A DNA stretch of 50,935 nt from the NCBI GenBank assembly GCA_944322325.1, contig CALUOQ010000017.1, positions 1 through 50,935 of the forward strand, given 5' to 3'. The number at the start of each line of letters is the position of its first letter. Positions within the stretch are counted from its first letter, which is position 1. A program made the position numbers and the translations under genes. Below the pieces are notes generated by a model. That model did no database searches. It saw only the letters and a list, made by a program, of their open reading frames with translations, and was not told the DNA's origin. The stretch is from an uncultured Alloprevotella sp. Its GTDB lineage: Bacteria > Bacteroidota > Bacteroidia > Bacteroidales > Bacteroidaceae. Of this stretch, positions 1-7,358 are shown piece after piece.

Positions 1-81
1 CATTTACTAAACATACGCAAGTTTGCAAAGCTAAAGAATCTAAAATAAATGATTTATATTTATTATTTGCCATATTTGCCG

Positions 82-89
82 TATCTTTG
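82..89 (+). promoter_or_regulatory. Putative -7 promoter element for the 79-aa gene
   Basis: TATCTTTG matches the Bacteroidetes -7 consensus TAnnTTTG. It lies 16 nt before the ATG at 106. No clear -33 TTTG sits at the expected distance, so this is a moderate call. It supports the start at 106 rather than an in-frame ATG at 49, which lies upstream of the predicted transcription start. Confidence 0.5.
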
Positions 90-105
90 CAAGAAAAGTA
101 TCTAT

Positions 106-345
106 ATGGAAGCAACGGAAAAGAAAGAACGCACGGTAATTCATTTGCAAATGGGTGATGTGCATGAGTATTACGGCAGCATCGCCAACATATATGAATT
201 CCATTCTGCGGAAGAACTTGGAATAACATACGGCTCGCTGCGCAACTATGGTTTATCGCCGTCTAAGCCATACCAAAATTCAAAGTGTACCATTAGGAAA
301 GGTGTGCTGCACCAAAAGGCAGGAGGCAGGGGCAGAAAGAGTTGA
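106..345 (+). CDS. Small conserved-looking protein of the mobile element (79 aa)
   Basis: Function unknown. The protein is 79 aa, charged and soluble, with a central stretch reading YYGSIANIYEF and ITYGSLRNYGL and a basic end AGGRGRKS. There is no signal peptide or membrane segment. The -7 box at 82-89 favours this start. Its stop codon abuts the stop codon of the opposing primase-like gene with no bases between them, so the two are strictly convergent. The AT-rich composition fits the integrative element rather than the host. I have the impression that similar small proteins occur in Bacteroides conjugative and mobilizable elements, but that is memory, not a search. It could be a DNA-binding accessory protein; nothing here proves it. 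Confidence 0.6.
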   Translation: MEATEKKERTVIHLQMGDVHEYYGSIANIYEFHSAEELGITYGSLRNYGLSPSKPYQNSKCTIRKGVLHQKAGGRGRKS

Positions 346-1854
346 CTATGCTGCTTCTGCCAACTCCTTCCGCAACCTACTAATGATAATTCTAAGCTCT
401 CGCTTTTCTTTGAGTGTTCTTGCGCAAAAATAGTAGTGCGTAAATTCTTCCAACTCCGCATAAGGATCGTGATAACACACTTTTTCCTTCAAACCCTTTG
501 TGTTAATACCGTTCTCCTTACACCACCGATACAACTTTGATTTACCCACATTTATTCCCATTTTCTTGAATGCTGCGAGGTTTTCAGATACAGACAAAGA
601 ACAATCGTAAGCATTCCCTATCTCCTCATCTTTCAGCATTTTCCGTACTTTATTTTTCATCGCATTGGGCGATATTCCGTGCAATGCACAATATGATTTA
701 TCCACTTCAAACTTTCTTTTCTTCCGCCTACTTTGTAGCCGTATATCCTCCAAAGGCTTTTTTACTACATTCCTTGCAATGTTTGCCAACACCTTGTTAG
801 ATAGAACTCTGTCAGAATTGTCATAGTAGTATGTCCGCTCGCAAATCAGGTTATACAACAGATGCTCAAATGTAATACTCGGCAAAATCTTCTTCATTAT
901 CAAACCTGCAATATACAGTTTCTTCCGACGATTATCGCCGTCACGCAATTTCTTTACAACTGAAAATTTTGTTTCATCTCCGTTGTTTTTAATGAAAGAA
1001 TCAATGTAGGTTTGGCGGTAAATTTCCTGATAATCTGACGGAATTAGGGCATATCCATCTTGATAATGCAGTTCTGTATGCGTAAAATATCTGTACTTTG
1101 TTCTATACTTATCTATCAAATCATAAGGAGAAAGTGAATTGACATCACTTATAAAGCCTCTGTCTGCTATGACTAAATCTTCTACTTCAATTACCGCATC
1201 ATTATCTTTCTTTGCTGACTTTAATAGTTTTCCATTTGAGATTGATAATGAGGAAGAAGAAAGAGCATTATTATTCAGAAACGGAAAGTCAGAATGCGAA
1301 AAAACATTATCTGTAACATACAACTCACATTCGGCTTTCGCATTACCACTAAATTGTTGGCTTGGTGTCCGTCCGCAATTATCCTTTATTTCAATACCCT
1401 GAATATCTTTCCTTATGCTTTCAGCTATGCCATCATAAAGAGAATGATATGTTTCTGCCGTATATATCGGGAGGCTGAACAAATAGCACAAACGGAATCT
1501 GTATTTATAGTTTGACTTCTCCGTATGATTGTTTGGAGTTGTGTAATACAAAGTTGGTTTCTTAACCAAACAATCCACAAAATCATTCATCTCAATGTCG
1601 CTGTCATCAATGTCAACAAACACCATATCAGCGGAAAGAAACTTTGCATCTTTCTTCTCTGACAATCCAAATAATATCCCATTCGTCTTGAAACTATGGC
1701 AAAAGCAATATCCTTCCCTTATCAATTTGGCAAACTCCTCAACAGTGATACTTTGCCGCTGATATTCCACCGAATCCCACTTTATCAAGTTCTTATCCGA
1801 ATAAGACTGTGTGGAAACGCTAATTTCAAATTTCTTACTGTCCTGAAAATACAT
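346..1854 (-). CDS. Primase/replication-type protein of the mobile element (BT4734-like N-terminal domain)
   Basis: A 502-aa protein. Residues about 1-130 resemble the BT4734/VirE-type N-terminal domain of Bacteroidetes mobile elements, which has an archaeo-eukaryotic primase-like look: an acidic FVDIDDSD stretch (D81, D83, D84) followed by YKYRFRLCY at 117-124. The middle is basic (KSRRKKRKFEVD-like region), and the C-terminal third has a helix-turn-helix-like segment (VSENLAAFKKMGINVGKSKL). It probably acts in replication or priming of the excised element. It is leftward, 56 bp downstream of the small gene at 1911-2081, in the same orientation as the excisionase-like and integrase genes. 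The composition is AT-rich, unlike the host genes after 5242. The family assignment is by motif resemblance only. Confidence 0.65.
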   Translation of the reverse strand: MYFQDSKKFEISVSTQSYSDKNLIKWDSVEYQRQSITVEEFAKLIREGYCFCHSFKTNGILFGLSEKKDAKFLSADMVFVDIDDSDIEMNDFVDCLVKKPTLYYTTPNNHTEKSNYKYRFRLCYLFSLPIYTAETYHSLYDGIAESIRKDIQGIEIKDNCGRTPSQQFSGNAKAECELYVTDNVFSHSDFPFLNNNALSSSSLSISNGKLLKSAKKDNDAVIEVEDLVIADRGFISDVNSLSPYDLIDKYRTKYRYFTHTELHYQDGYALIPSDYQEIYRQTYIDSFIKNNGDETKFSVVKKLRDGDNRRKKLYIAGLIMKKILPSITFEHLLYNLICERTYYYDNSDRVLSNKVLANIARNVVKKPLEDIRLQSRRKKRKFEVDKSYCALHGISPNAMKNKVRKMLKDEEIGNAYDCSLSVSENLAAFKKMGINVGKSKLYRWCKENGINTKGLKEKVCYHDPYAELEEFTHYYFCARTLKEKRELRIIISRLRKELAEAA

Positions 1855-1910
1855 ACTTGCGCTTTTACTGTCATTTATAATAGAGGGATAGTATTACCCC
1901 TCCCTTAACC

Positions 1911-2081
1911 TCATTTTTCATCAAAAGGTTTGTTCGGTATCTGTTTCCAATACAGTTTCAACCCGTTTGAAATGTGCTCTTTGTGAGACTCGCTCTTGGA
2001 GCGTCCTCTCATACTTTGGCTGATTTTCTGCTTCACAGAATCGTCTAACTCCCTATACTGTCTTTTGCCCATATCCTTCAT
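1911..2081 (-). CDS. Small basic protein with a NUMOD3-like motif (56 aa)
   Basis: A 56-aa basic protein; starts at 2081 (MKDMGKRQ) or 2072 (MGKRQ) are both possible, and a longer in-frame N-terminus is hydrophobic and unlikely. The stretch KQKISQSMRGRSKSESHKE resembles the NUMOD3 DNA-binding repeat found next to homing endonuclease domains, but no nuclease domain is present. It is probably a small DNA-binding accessory protein of the integrative element. It lies between the primase-like gene and an unknown 217-aa gene, all leftward. Confidence is limited by the short length. Confidence 0.5.
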   Translation of the reverse strand: MKDMGKRQYRELDDSVKQKISQSMRGRSKSESHKEHISNGLKLYWKQIPNKPFDEK

Positions 2082-2333
2082 TTTTAATTTATTATATACA
2101 ATAAATATGGCCGAGAGTAAAAAGTTTATCAAGCATTGTAAGTCTATACTGAAAATTTTTCATGGAAAATTTTGAAACACAGCCATCCGAGGTAAAGCTT
2201 ACCCCTCTTACTTCTGAGAAGCATAATAAGAGCGTGGATACGCACGTAAATATATGAATATCAGCTAATTGTATATTCACAACCTTGTAAAACGGAACTT
2301 AAAGCCTTTCCGTAACATAGAGGTAAGCCGACG

Positions 2334-2987
2334 CTATGCAGCCATGCCAATTTCCTTTAACTCTTTGATATAATCATCCAAATTATCAGATAACAGTCGA
2401 TGCTTCTCTATCTGCTCACCTTTAAGCATATCAACACTTATATAAGTGTTATACTGCGTTATCGAAGGACTCAGTTTTTCACCCAATAGTATGCCGTCAT
2501 TGGATACTCCCATCACATTATTACTCCTATCTTCATACTGCGGGCCTGTAAACACATGCATATTTCCCTTGAAGAAATTAAGTACCAAATCTTCCGAAAA
2601 CAATGTCTCACTTTGCAAGAATCTTTCGTCATAGCGGTCGAAAAAGTGTTTTTTAAAGAATGCAACCTCATTCAAACCGTTCACAAACCACGCGACATAC
2701 GGATACTTATTATAATAAAATATTGATATTACAGTAAATGCAATCCCAAACTTCTTAAAATCTTTTTTCCCATGACTGAAAGGAAGAACCACAAATCTAT
2801 TAAGCCGCTTCGTCCGTATTTCCAAGGGATTGAAATATATTGTTTTTTTACTATTCCCGTATTTCAGGACAGTACGCCAATACTTCCTGTCGGCTAAAAT
2901 CCTCTTCATTTTTACACTCACCTCATTCTTCAAATCACTCTGCAACTCTGCTGCTACCTCCAAAAGACTCATTGTATCTACTATCAT
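2334..2987 (-). CDS. Hypothetical protein of the mobile element (217 aa)
   Basis: Not recognised. The protein is 217 aa, soluble, with no signal peptide, and has a notable HFFDRYDERF motif near residue 115, similar in form to the H-x-x-R-Y-x-E-R-F stretches of several phage and mobile-element proteins. An alternative start 15 nt downstream (MSLLEV) is possible. It is separated from the next leftward gene by about 250 bp of AT-rich sequence in which I see no gene or clear signal. The position between an excisionase-like gene and a primase-like gene marks it as element cargo or accessory. No function is proposed. Confidence 0.6.
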   Translation of the reverse strand: MIVDTMSLLEVAAELQSDLKNEVSVKMKRILADRKYWRTVLKYGNSKKTIYFNPLEIRTKRLNRFVVLPFSHGKKDFKKFGIAFTVISIFYYNKYPYVAWFVNGLNEVAFFKKHFFDRYDERFLQSETLFSEDLVLNFFKGNMHVFTGPQYEDRSNNVMGVSNDGILLGEKLSPSITQYNTYISVDMLKGEQIEKHRLLSDNLDDYIKELKEIGMAA

Positions 2988-3136
2988 ATCAAAATTATTT
3001 ACTGTTAAACAACTATGATTTCTCGGTTTACCAATACACCGAAAGGTTTGTTTAGAGCATAGTGATGGCCGTACTACATACCTTCGTATGCAGATAAAGA
3101 CAATTAAATCACTAAAATTAAGTTGGTTAGATTGGA

Positions 3137-3472
3137 TTAACTTGCCGTAGCAAAGGCAGGATAATAATGCTTCGACAAGAATTGCTGAACATCATCGTGA
3201 GTATACCAAAACTTATCGCCGACCTGATGAAAAGACAACAAGCCATCGTCACGATACTTTTTAAGAAGTTTGTCCTGAATACCTAAGACCTCTTTGATTG
3301 TTTTGTTCGTGTAAATCACAGTAGAAGATTGACACAACGACCTCATGCCCCTTACTTCGTCAGCAAGAGCATAAACACACTCGACAAGTTTGTTAAACTT
3401 GTCCACCTCAACGGTAACAGTCTGATTTTGGGGATTGCCGTAACTACGGCGCATGGAGAAAATCTTTTCCAT
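3137..3472 (-). CDS. Helix-turn-helix excisionase-like protein
   Basis: A 111-aa protein whose C-terminal half (about residues 50-105) is a MerR-type/HTH_17 winged helix: IKEVLGIQDKLLKKYRDDGL followed by GDKFWYTHDDVQQFL. Such proteins beside a tyrosine recombinase in Bacteroides elements act as excisionases or element regulators. It is read leftward from a textbook promoter at 3611-3642, which leaves a long leader of about 130 nt. The integrase gene lies 299 bp upstream in the same orientation but ends in its own terminator (3730-3750), so the two are separate transcription units. The excision role is inferred from family and context. Confidence 0.75.
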   Translation of the reverse strand: MEKIFSMRRSYGNPQNQTVTVEVDKFNKLVECVYALADEVRGMRSLCQSSTVIYTNKTIKEVLGIQDKLLKKYRDDGLLSFHQVGDKFWYTHDDVQQFLSKHYYPAFATAS

Positions 3473-3610
3473 AAACTATTTTATTTTTATAAGTTATGGA
3501 CATTAGACCACCGTTTAAATAGTAACACGGTTGGCGGGTGACTTCTAAGAAGTTCCTCTCGGTAGCACACTTCACTACCACAATCTGCATGTCCTTCAAG
3601 ATTGCGAGTG

Positions 3611-3642
3611 CAAAGGTAGTAAAAAATCGCCCTGAAAGCAAA
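3611..3642 (-). promoter_or_regulatory. Strong Bacteroidetes-type promoter for the HTH gene
   Basis: On the minus strand, TTTG (3642-3639), a 20-nt spacer and TACCTTTG (3618-3611) match the consensus TTTG-N19-21-TAnnTTTG perfectly. Transcription would run left toward the HTH gene starting at 3472. Confidence 0.8.
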
Positions 3643-3729
3643 TATTTATCGTTAAATAATGTTTTAATATTTGCTCATTACAAAAGTTTGTATAGACAAA
3701 TCGACTTGTATACCTTATTATAGTATAAA

Positions 3730-3750
3730 GGGAGGCCGTCTAAGCCTCCC
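3730..3750 (-). terminator. Intrinsic terminator of the integrase gene
   Basis: GGGAGGC at 3730-3736 pairs with GCCTCCC at 3744-3750 around a 7-nt loop. On the minus strand the hairpin is followed by a T-rich run, as expected for termination just after the integrase stop codon at 3772. Confidence 0.75.
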
Positions 3751-3771
3751 CGAACTATTGATTGTTTGACG

Positions 3772-5079
3772 CTACAACACGTTAAAGTTCAATTTGTCTT
3801 GTACTTCCTGCTCCAAAATCTTAGGCATAAACTTTGCGTACACCTTTTCTGTCACCATAACACTGCTATGCCCCATCAATCGGCTAATCTTATGCACATC
3901 CACACCCCGATTTAATGCCCAAACGGCGAATGTATGCCTTGCAACGTGCATTGTGAGATTAAACGGCAAGCCGATTTTGTCACCTAATGTTTTGAGTGAA
4001 GTGAGTATTGCCCTGTTCTTGTTCAACCTCTGTCGTTTCCGCTCCTCTTTATCTCGTAAGTCGAAATCGTCAGGAAGCAAGCCAAAGACAAACCTGTCAC
4101 TTACACCCTTTTCTTTCCATTTCTCCAATATCTTAAGCGCATTGTCGTTGAGAAAAATGCTATGCGGCACATCGCCCTTATACAGTATCTTCTTCAACTC
4201 TCTTTTCTCGAAATCTATGCTGCGCCACTCAAGCGTGATAATGTCGGACACACGCAAACCGCAAGCATTGAAAGAGAACAAGAACATATCCATATAATCT
4301 TTCGTTCTCGGATATTTCACATTATTATATAAAGAGACAAATGCCGCCATCTGTTCCTCTGTCAGATAATGCACTTCCTCATCTTCTTCATCTCCCAACT
4401 CTTTCTTTGTCGGCAAATACAGTTGGGCGATTGCACCTGCAACTGAAGCATCCAACAGTTTATCAAGTACGGCACGCCTTGTGGCTTTGATGATAGGTGT
4501 TATCGTTTTGTTGATTGTGGCATTGATGTTTCCTTGCCGCTGCCGCCAAAAGATGTATTCCTTAATCAAGTCAACCGTAACTTCGCTTACATAGATGGAA
4601 TCTTCCTTTTGGTAATCCATCAAGAACTGCCTGAACTTGTGCAACGAGCAATAAGCATTGTCACGAACAGACACGCCAACTTTGCCCAACTTATACTCCT
4701 GCTCTATTGTTTCTATGGCATAGTTCACAAAGTCAGTCTTTGCCGATTTGCCGTTTGGCCGCCCCTGTACAATCGCCCGAAGATTGTCTATCGTGAGCCT
4801 ACTGTTCTTCTGCGTGAACTCATAGATTTGTTCGTCTATGCTGCGCCGCTTCTGCTCTAACTGATTATTCAGCCTTGCACTTTGAGGATGTTTCCTGCTT
4901 ACAGCCTTGTTTGCCTCATCCCAATAAGCCTCCTCAATCCAAACGCCCGTTTCCGTCCGTGCATGTTTCGTGCCCATCACGTACTCAAGATAGATAGGCA
5001 ACTTTCCGTTAGCATCGGGCTTCCTGTCCTTACGCAAATAAAACTTGCCCGTCAGTTTGCTTGCTTTTACTCTTCCCAT
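3772..5079 (-). CDS. Tyrosine recombinase/integrase of the mobile element
   Basis: A 435-aa site-specific recombinase that would integrate and excise the element. It has an N-terminal arm-binding domain (residues 1-90), a SAM-like core-binding domain (about 110-210) and a C-terminal catalytic domain. The catalytic set is visible: R276 in ACGLRVSDI, H378-x-x-R381 in MHVARHTF, H404 in LMGHSS and the nucleophile Y414 in KVYAKF. The length is usual for Bacteroides integrases of this type. The 5' end faces the host genes that begin at 5242, so the element boundary should lie within the roughly 160 bp upstream of this gene. A -7 box (TATCTTTG, 5120-5113 on the minus strand) sits 33 nt before the start. 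It has the AT-rich composition of the rest of the element. Confidence 0.95.
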   Translation of the reverse strand: MGRVKASKLTGKFYLRKDRKPDANGKLPIYLEYVMGTKHARTETGVWIEEAYWDEANKAVSRKHPQSARLNNQLEQKRRSIDEQIYEFTQKNSRLTIDNLRAIVQGRPNGKSAKTDFVNYAIETIEQEYKLGKVGVSVRDNAYCSLHKFRQFLMDYQKEDSIYVSEVTVDLIKEYIFWRQRQGNINATINKTITPIIKATRRAVLDKLLDASVAGAIAQLYLPTKKELGDEEDEEVHYLTEEQMAAFVSLYNNVKYPRTKDYMDMFLFSFNACGLRVSDIITLEWRSIDFEKRELKKILYKGDVPHSIFLNDNALKILEKWKEKGVSDRFVFGLLPDDFDLRDKEERKRQRLNKNRAILTSLKTLGDKIGLPFNLTMHVARHTFAVWALNRGVDVHKISRLMGHSSVMVTEKVYAKFMPKILEQEVQDKLNFNVL

Positions 5080-5112
5080 AATTTACTATCCACTTTTTAG
5101 GAATATGCGATG

Positions 5113-5120
5113 CAAAGATA
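5113..5120 (-). promoter_or_regulatory. -7 promoter element for the integrase gene
   Basis: Minus-strand TATCTTTG, 33 nt upstream of the integrase ATG. No convincing -33 element; that region instead holds inverted repeats (5129-5190) that could bind a regulator or recombinase. Confidence 0.5.
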
Positions 5121-5128
5121 ACGATTTT

Positions 5129-5190
5129 GGGGACAGTTATTACGCCTTAAAAGGCGATAAAACGAAAAAGTGGGGATTTTTGTTGTCCCC
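5129..5190. repeat. Nested inverted repeats at the presumed element boundary
   Basis: GGGGACA (5129-5135) is repeated in inverted form as TGTCCCC (5184-5190), and inside it CGCCTTAAAAGGCG (5143-5156) is a perfect palindrome. They lie upstream of the integrase promoter, between AT-rich element DNA and GC-rich host DNA. They could be recombinase or excisionase binding sites or an operator; the att core cannot be fixed without the other end. Confidence 0.5.
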
Positions 5191-5241
5191 ACTCCCGTTG
5201 ATTTTCAGTCTGTTGCTCAATACGTTACGCCGATTTTCGGC

Positions 5242-5463
5242 TTAATACTCGTCCTCGTTGAATAGAAAGTCTTCCTTGGTGGGATAATCGGGCCAGACGT
5301 CCTCTATCGTCTCGTAGATTTCGCCCTCTTCTTCCAGTTCTTGCAGGTTTTCTATGACTTCGAGCGGAGCGCCGGAGCGGGTGGCGTAGTCGATGAGCTC
5401 ATCCTTGGTGGCGGGCCAGGGAGCATCTTCCAGTTTTGAAGCTAACTCTAATGTCCAGTACAT
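5242..5463 (-). CDS. DUF2795 family protein
   Basis: A 73-aa acidic protein matching the DUF2795 family widespread in Bacteroidetes: it starts MYWTLELASKLEDAPWPATK and ends in the acidic tail DFLFNEDEY. The conserved ATKDELIDYATRSGAP stretch is visible. Function unknown; no membrane segment. It is the first host gene next to the integrative element, and its stop codon is immediately followed by a small GCCGA/TCGGC hairpin (5229-5241). A -7 box TATTTTTG (minus strand 5511-5504) lies 41 nt upstream, overlapping the end of the adenosyltransferase gene, so it probably has its own transcript. Confidence 0.85.
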   Translation of the reverse strand: MYWTLELASKLEDAPWPATKDELIDYATRSGAPLEVIENLQELEEEGEIYETIEDVWPDYPTKEDFLFNEDEY

Positions 5464-5503
5464 GACTTCTTCGTTTTACTGTGTCGGTTTTTCAAATTCG
5501 CGG

Positions 5504-5511
5504 CAAAAATA
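5504..5511 (-). promoter_or_regulatory. -7 promoter element for the DUF2795 gene
   Basis: Minus-strand TATTTTTG abutting the stop codon of the adenosyltransferase gene; any -33 element would be inside that gene. No clear -33 match. Confidence 0.5.
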
Positions 5512-6057
5512 CTATTTTTCTTGGGACGGCGAGCGTCGGGGGCGGAAAATTATCTCGTCGTACCGGGAATTACCATTCAAATAACGTGCCAGGGCAAAAA
5601 AATACGTGGACAAGCGATTCAGGTAGTCCTGCACTGACAGCGTGGCAGGCGTGACCGGCAAGGCACACACGCGACGCTCGGCGCGTCGGCACACCGCCCG
5701 GCATACGTGGGCCGCCGCAGCCTGGGGAATGCCTCCCGGCAGGATAAAGGCGCGCAGCACCGGCAGGGCAGCCAGGCGCCGGCGGCTCACATCGAGCAGA
5801 TGGCTGGCCGCCTGTGTCAGGCAGTCGTCGGAGGTGGCGGAAGGGTCGGCCAGCAGACTGCCCGCTTCGAACAGCTGCCCCTGTATCGCCGTCAATTCAT
5901 CGCGCAGCGGCGCCTCGGCCAGCTGCGACAGCAGCCACCCCACCTGACAGTTCAGTTCGTCCACCGCGCCGCAAGCCTCGATGCGCGCGTCGGCCTTGGA
6001 CACGCGCGCGCCGCCGAGCAGTGACGTATCGGGATAACCGGAGGAAGAAGCACACAT
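5512..6057 (-). CDS. Cob(I)alamin adenosyltransferase, PduO type
   Basis: Transfers the adenosyl group of ATP to cob(I)alamin, making adenosylcobalamin in the cytoplasm. The 181-aa protein carries the PduO-family signature near the N-terminus (SLLGGARVSKADARIEA, then CGAVDELN) and the C-terminal helix motifs HVCRAVCRRAERRV and QDYLNRLSTYFFALARYLN, whose Arg and Asp/Asn residues line the ATP site in this family. Length is normal. Gene order is methyltransferase-like, 11 bp, this gene, read leftward, suggesting one transcript. No propanediol dehydratase is in the window. In Bacteroidales the likely client is methylmalonyl-CoA mutase for propionate formation, which is inference. Confidence 0.9.
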   Translation of the reverse strand: MCASSSGYPDTSLLGGARVSKADARIEACGAVDELNCQVGWLLSQLAEAPLRDELTAIQGQLFEAGSLLADPSATSDDCLTQAASHLLDVSRRRLAALPVLRAFILPGGIPQAAAAHVCRAVCRRAERRVCALPVTPATLSVQDYLNRLSTYFFALARYLNGNSRYDEIIFRPRRSPSQEK

Positions 6058-6068
6058 ATATATAATAA

Positions 6069-6668
6069 TTAGAAGTTGACGATATAATGTTGCCGCAGCA
6101 GCCGCGGATGGAGAAAGACCAGCCCCATGTCGTAGAGGTCGAACGTCACCGTGGCGCGCGCGTCAGCCACGACGGCACGCCAGCCCACGCGGGCCTGCCG
6201 CGACCGATGGATGCCTTCAAACACCATCAGTGCGCGCTCCGGAGCCTGCGCCGCAGCCTGGTCGAACAGCCGGAACAGGTCTTTGGGCCGGCGGGCGTAA
6301 ACCATGTCGTAGCCCACGCCCTCAGGCATGTCGCCACAGCCCACCTCGTCGACGCGCGCCCTTCGGCAACCGGCCTCAACGTAACGCCGCGTCACCCCGA
6401 CCGGCTCGCCCCACAGCGCCACGCGCCCCGGCTGCACCTCGTTGGCCAGGCGTAGCACAAGCCGGTCGAGCCGCTCGCCCTGTCCGCAGGGCTGCGTCCG
6501 CCGCCACTCGGCCAACGGACGGTAGGCGTAAAATTCGCCACGCTCGTAAACCACACCCCGAATCAACTGAAAGGCGAAAGGGGAATGCACGCCGTAACCG
6601 CAACGGTGGCGGAAACGGCGCAGCCAGACGACGGGATGGCGCCACAAAGGCGACTCGGGCTTTTTCAT
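6069..6668 (-). CDS. SAM-dependent methyltransferase-like protein
   Basis: A 199-aa protein that looks like the class I methyltransferase-like family of Bacteroidetes with the N-terminal HRCGYGVHSPFAFQLI signature. A Rossmann-like GRVALWGEPVG segment sits where motif I would be, but the classic glycine-rich E-x-G-x-G motif is degenerate (ALWGEPVG), so activity is uncertain. The ATG at 6668 is chosen because a -7 element (TACTTTCG, minus strand 6681-6674) ends only 5 nt before it, which makes upstream in-frame starts impossible and implies a near-leaderless mRNA. It heads the leftward pair with the adenosyltransferase gene. Substrate unknown. Confidence 0.7.
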   Translation of the reverse strand: MKKPESPLWRHPVVWLRRFRHRCGYGVHSPFAFQLIRGVVYERGEFYAYRPLAEWRRTQPCGQGERLDRLVLRLANEVQPGRVALWGEPVGVTRRYVEAGCRRARVDEVGCGDMPEGVGYDMVYARRPKDLFRLFDQAAAQAPERALMVFEGIHRSRQARVGWRAVVADARATVTFDLYDMGLVFLHPRLLRQHYIVNF

Positions 6669-6673
6669 CGCGG

Positions 6674-6681
6674 CGAAAGTA
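6674..6681 (-). promoter_or_regulatory. -7 promoter element giving a near-leaderless mRNA
   Basis: Minus-strand TACTTTCG, 5 nt (CCGCG) before the ATG at 6668. The same architecture occurs at 24213-24220. Confidence 0.5.
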
Positions 6682-6842
6682 CGCATTTTTTCGCACATAC
6701 GCTCCCCGTCCGCAACCATTGACAACCGCCGTTCTACGCAAAGCGGCCTCACGACTACGCCGGAATTGACAATCGAAGTTGGCAAGTTCAGAAGTGAAGC
6801 CCTAAAACATGTTATAACTGCTCACATTTCCTCCGGAACTGC

Positions 6843-6872
6843 TTGTCGGTTCACAAGGACGTCGTATCTTTG
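6843..6872 (+). promoter_or_regulatory. Promoter of the putative small RNA
   Basis: TTG at 6843-6845, a 19-nt spacer and TATCTTTG at 6865-6872 fit the Bacteroidetes consensus. Predicted transcription start about 6879. Confidence 0.75.
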
Positions 6873-6878
6873 CATTGT

Positions 6879-6941
6879 GTTTTTCATAGTATTAGATTTA
6901 AGGTTTACAAAAGGTTGGGATACAGCGGTATCCCTTTTTTT
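6879..6941 (+). ncRNA. Putative small RNA of about 63 nt
   Basis: A consensus promoter (6843-6872) is followed after only about 60 nt by a canonical terminator (6917-6941). No ORF fits between. The body contains TTTTCATAGTATTAGATTTA and then AGGTTTACAAAAGGTTGG, which I recall as a recurring intergenic sequence in Bacteroidales genomes next to differing terminator hairpins; that is memory and needs a search. It is AT-rich in a GC-rich setting, which also argues for a selected RNA. It could instead be a leader or attenuator for a downstream transcript, but no gene follows on this strand until hppA. Confidence 0.6.
6917..6941 (+). terminator. Terminator of the putative small RNA
   Basis: GGGATAC (6917-6923) pairs with GTATCCC (6928-6934) around AGCG, followed directly by seven T residues (6935-6941). 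Confidence 0.85.
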
Positions 6942-7191
6942 ATGCCCGAACGTAAACCGCCCCACTCCCTTACGCCCCGTTTCCGCTTCTGCGTGAAGCT
7001 CCAGACCCCTCCGCGAAATGCCCGCACCGCTCCCAGACAACACGCCCGCCCCGCCCAACGACAAAATGACAGTTCGCCGCACGACGGACATTAACTTATT
7101 TAACCTTTCATAACTGACGGCATCGCCCGTCGCTGCCCGCCATGCGCGCAAAACTGGCCCCAGCAGCCCCGGAACTCTGCTCCAAACAACA

Positions 7192-7275
7192 AGTACTACG
7201 ACAGAAAATCCTGGGACTACGACAGATTTTCTCGGGACTACGCCCGTTTTTCCCCGCACTGTCGCCGAAATCCCC
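7192..7275. repeat. 21-bp intergenic repeat array A (4 units)
   Basis: Four contiguous units of exactly 21 bp start at 7192, 7213, 7234 and 7255, with a decayed unit at 7171. The core in the first two is ACTACGACAG followed by an A/T tract and CC; the third and fourth are diverged. It lies between two divergent genes, immediately left of the 38-bp palindrome. It has the same unit as the arrays at 24316, 26324, 30128, 39082 and 46857. Confidence 0.85.
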
Positions 7276-7283
7276 ATAAAAGC

Positions 7284-7321
7284 GCGCGTGAGGCAGTCCC
7301 GGCCGGGACTGCCTCACGCGC
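7284..7321 (-). terminator. 38-bp perfect palindrome, terminator-like on the minus strand
   Basis: The 19-bp arms 7284-7302 and 7303-7321 are perfectly complementary with no spacer (centre GGCC). On the minus strand the palindrome is followed by CGC and TTTTAT, terminator-like. A consensus leftward promoter (7327-7358) would start transcription at the palindrome's right edge, so the RNA would be almost only this hairpin. It does not separate convergent genes, so it is not an ordinary gene terminator. Confidence 0.6.
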
Positions 7322-7326
7322 TTACC

Positions 7327-7358
7327 CAAAGATAGCCCATCACAGCCACATGAGCAAA
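7327..7358 (-). promoter_or_regulatory. Leftward consensus promoter pointing into the palindrome
   Basis: On the minus strand, TTTG (7358-7355), 20 nt and TATCTTTG (7334-7327). It is a perfect match to the Bacteroidetes consensus, with no gene downstream on that strand until 6668. Confidence 0.7.

Noticed and set aside
6822-7277. 151-aa minus-strand frame across the small RNA region and array A
   Set aside because: It reads through the small RNA and repeat array antisense, has no family features and only looks protein-like (Val-rich heptads) because of the 21-bp period.
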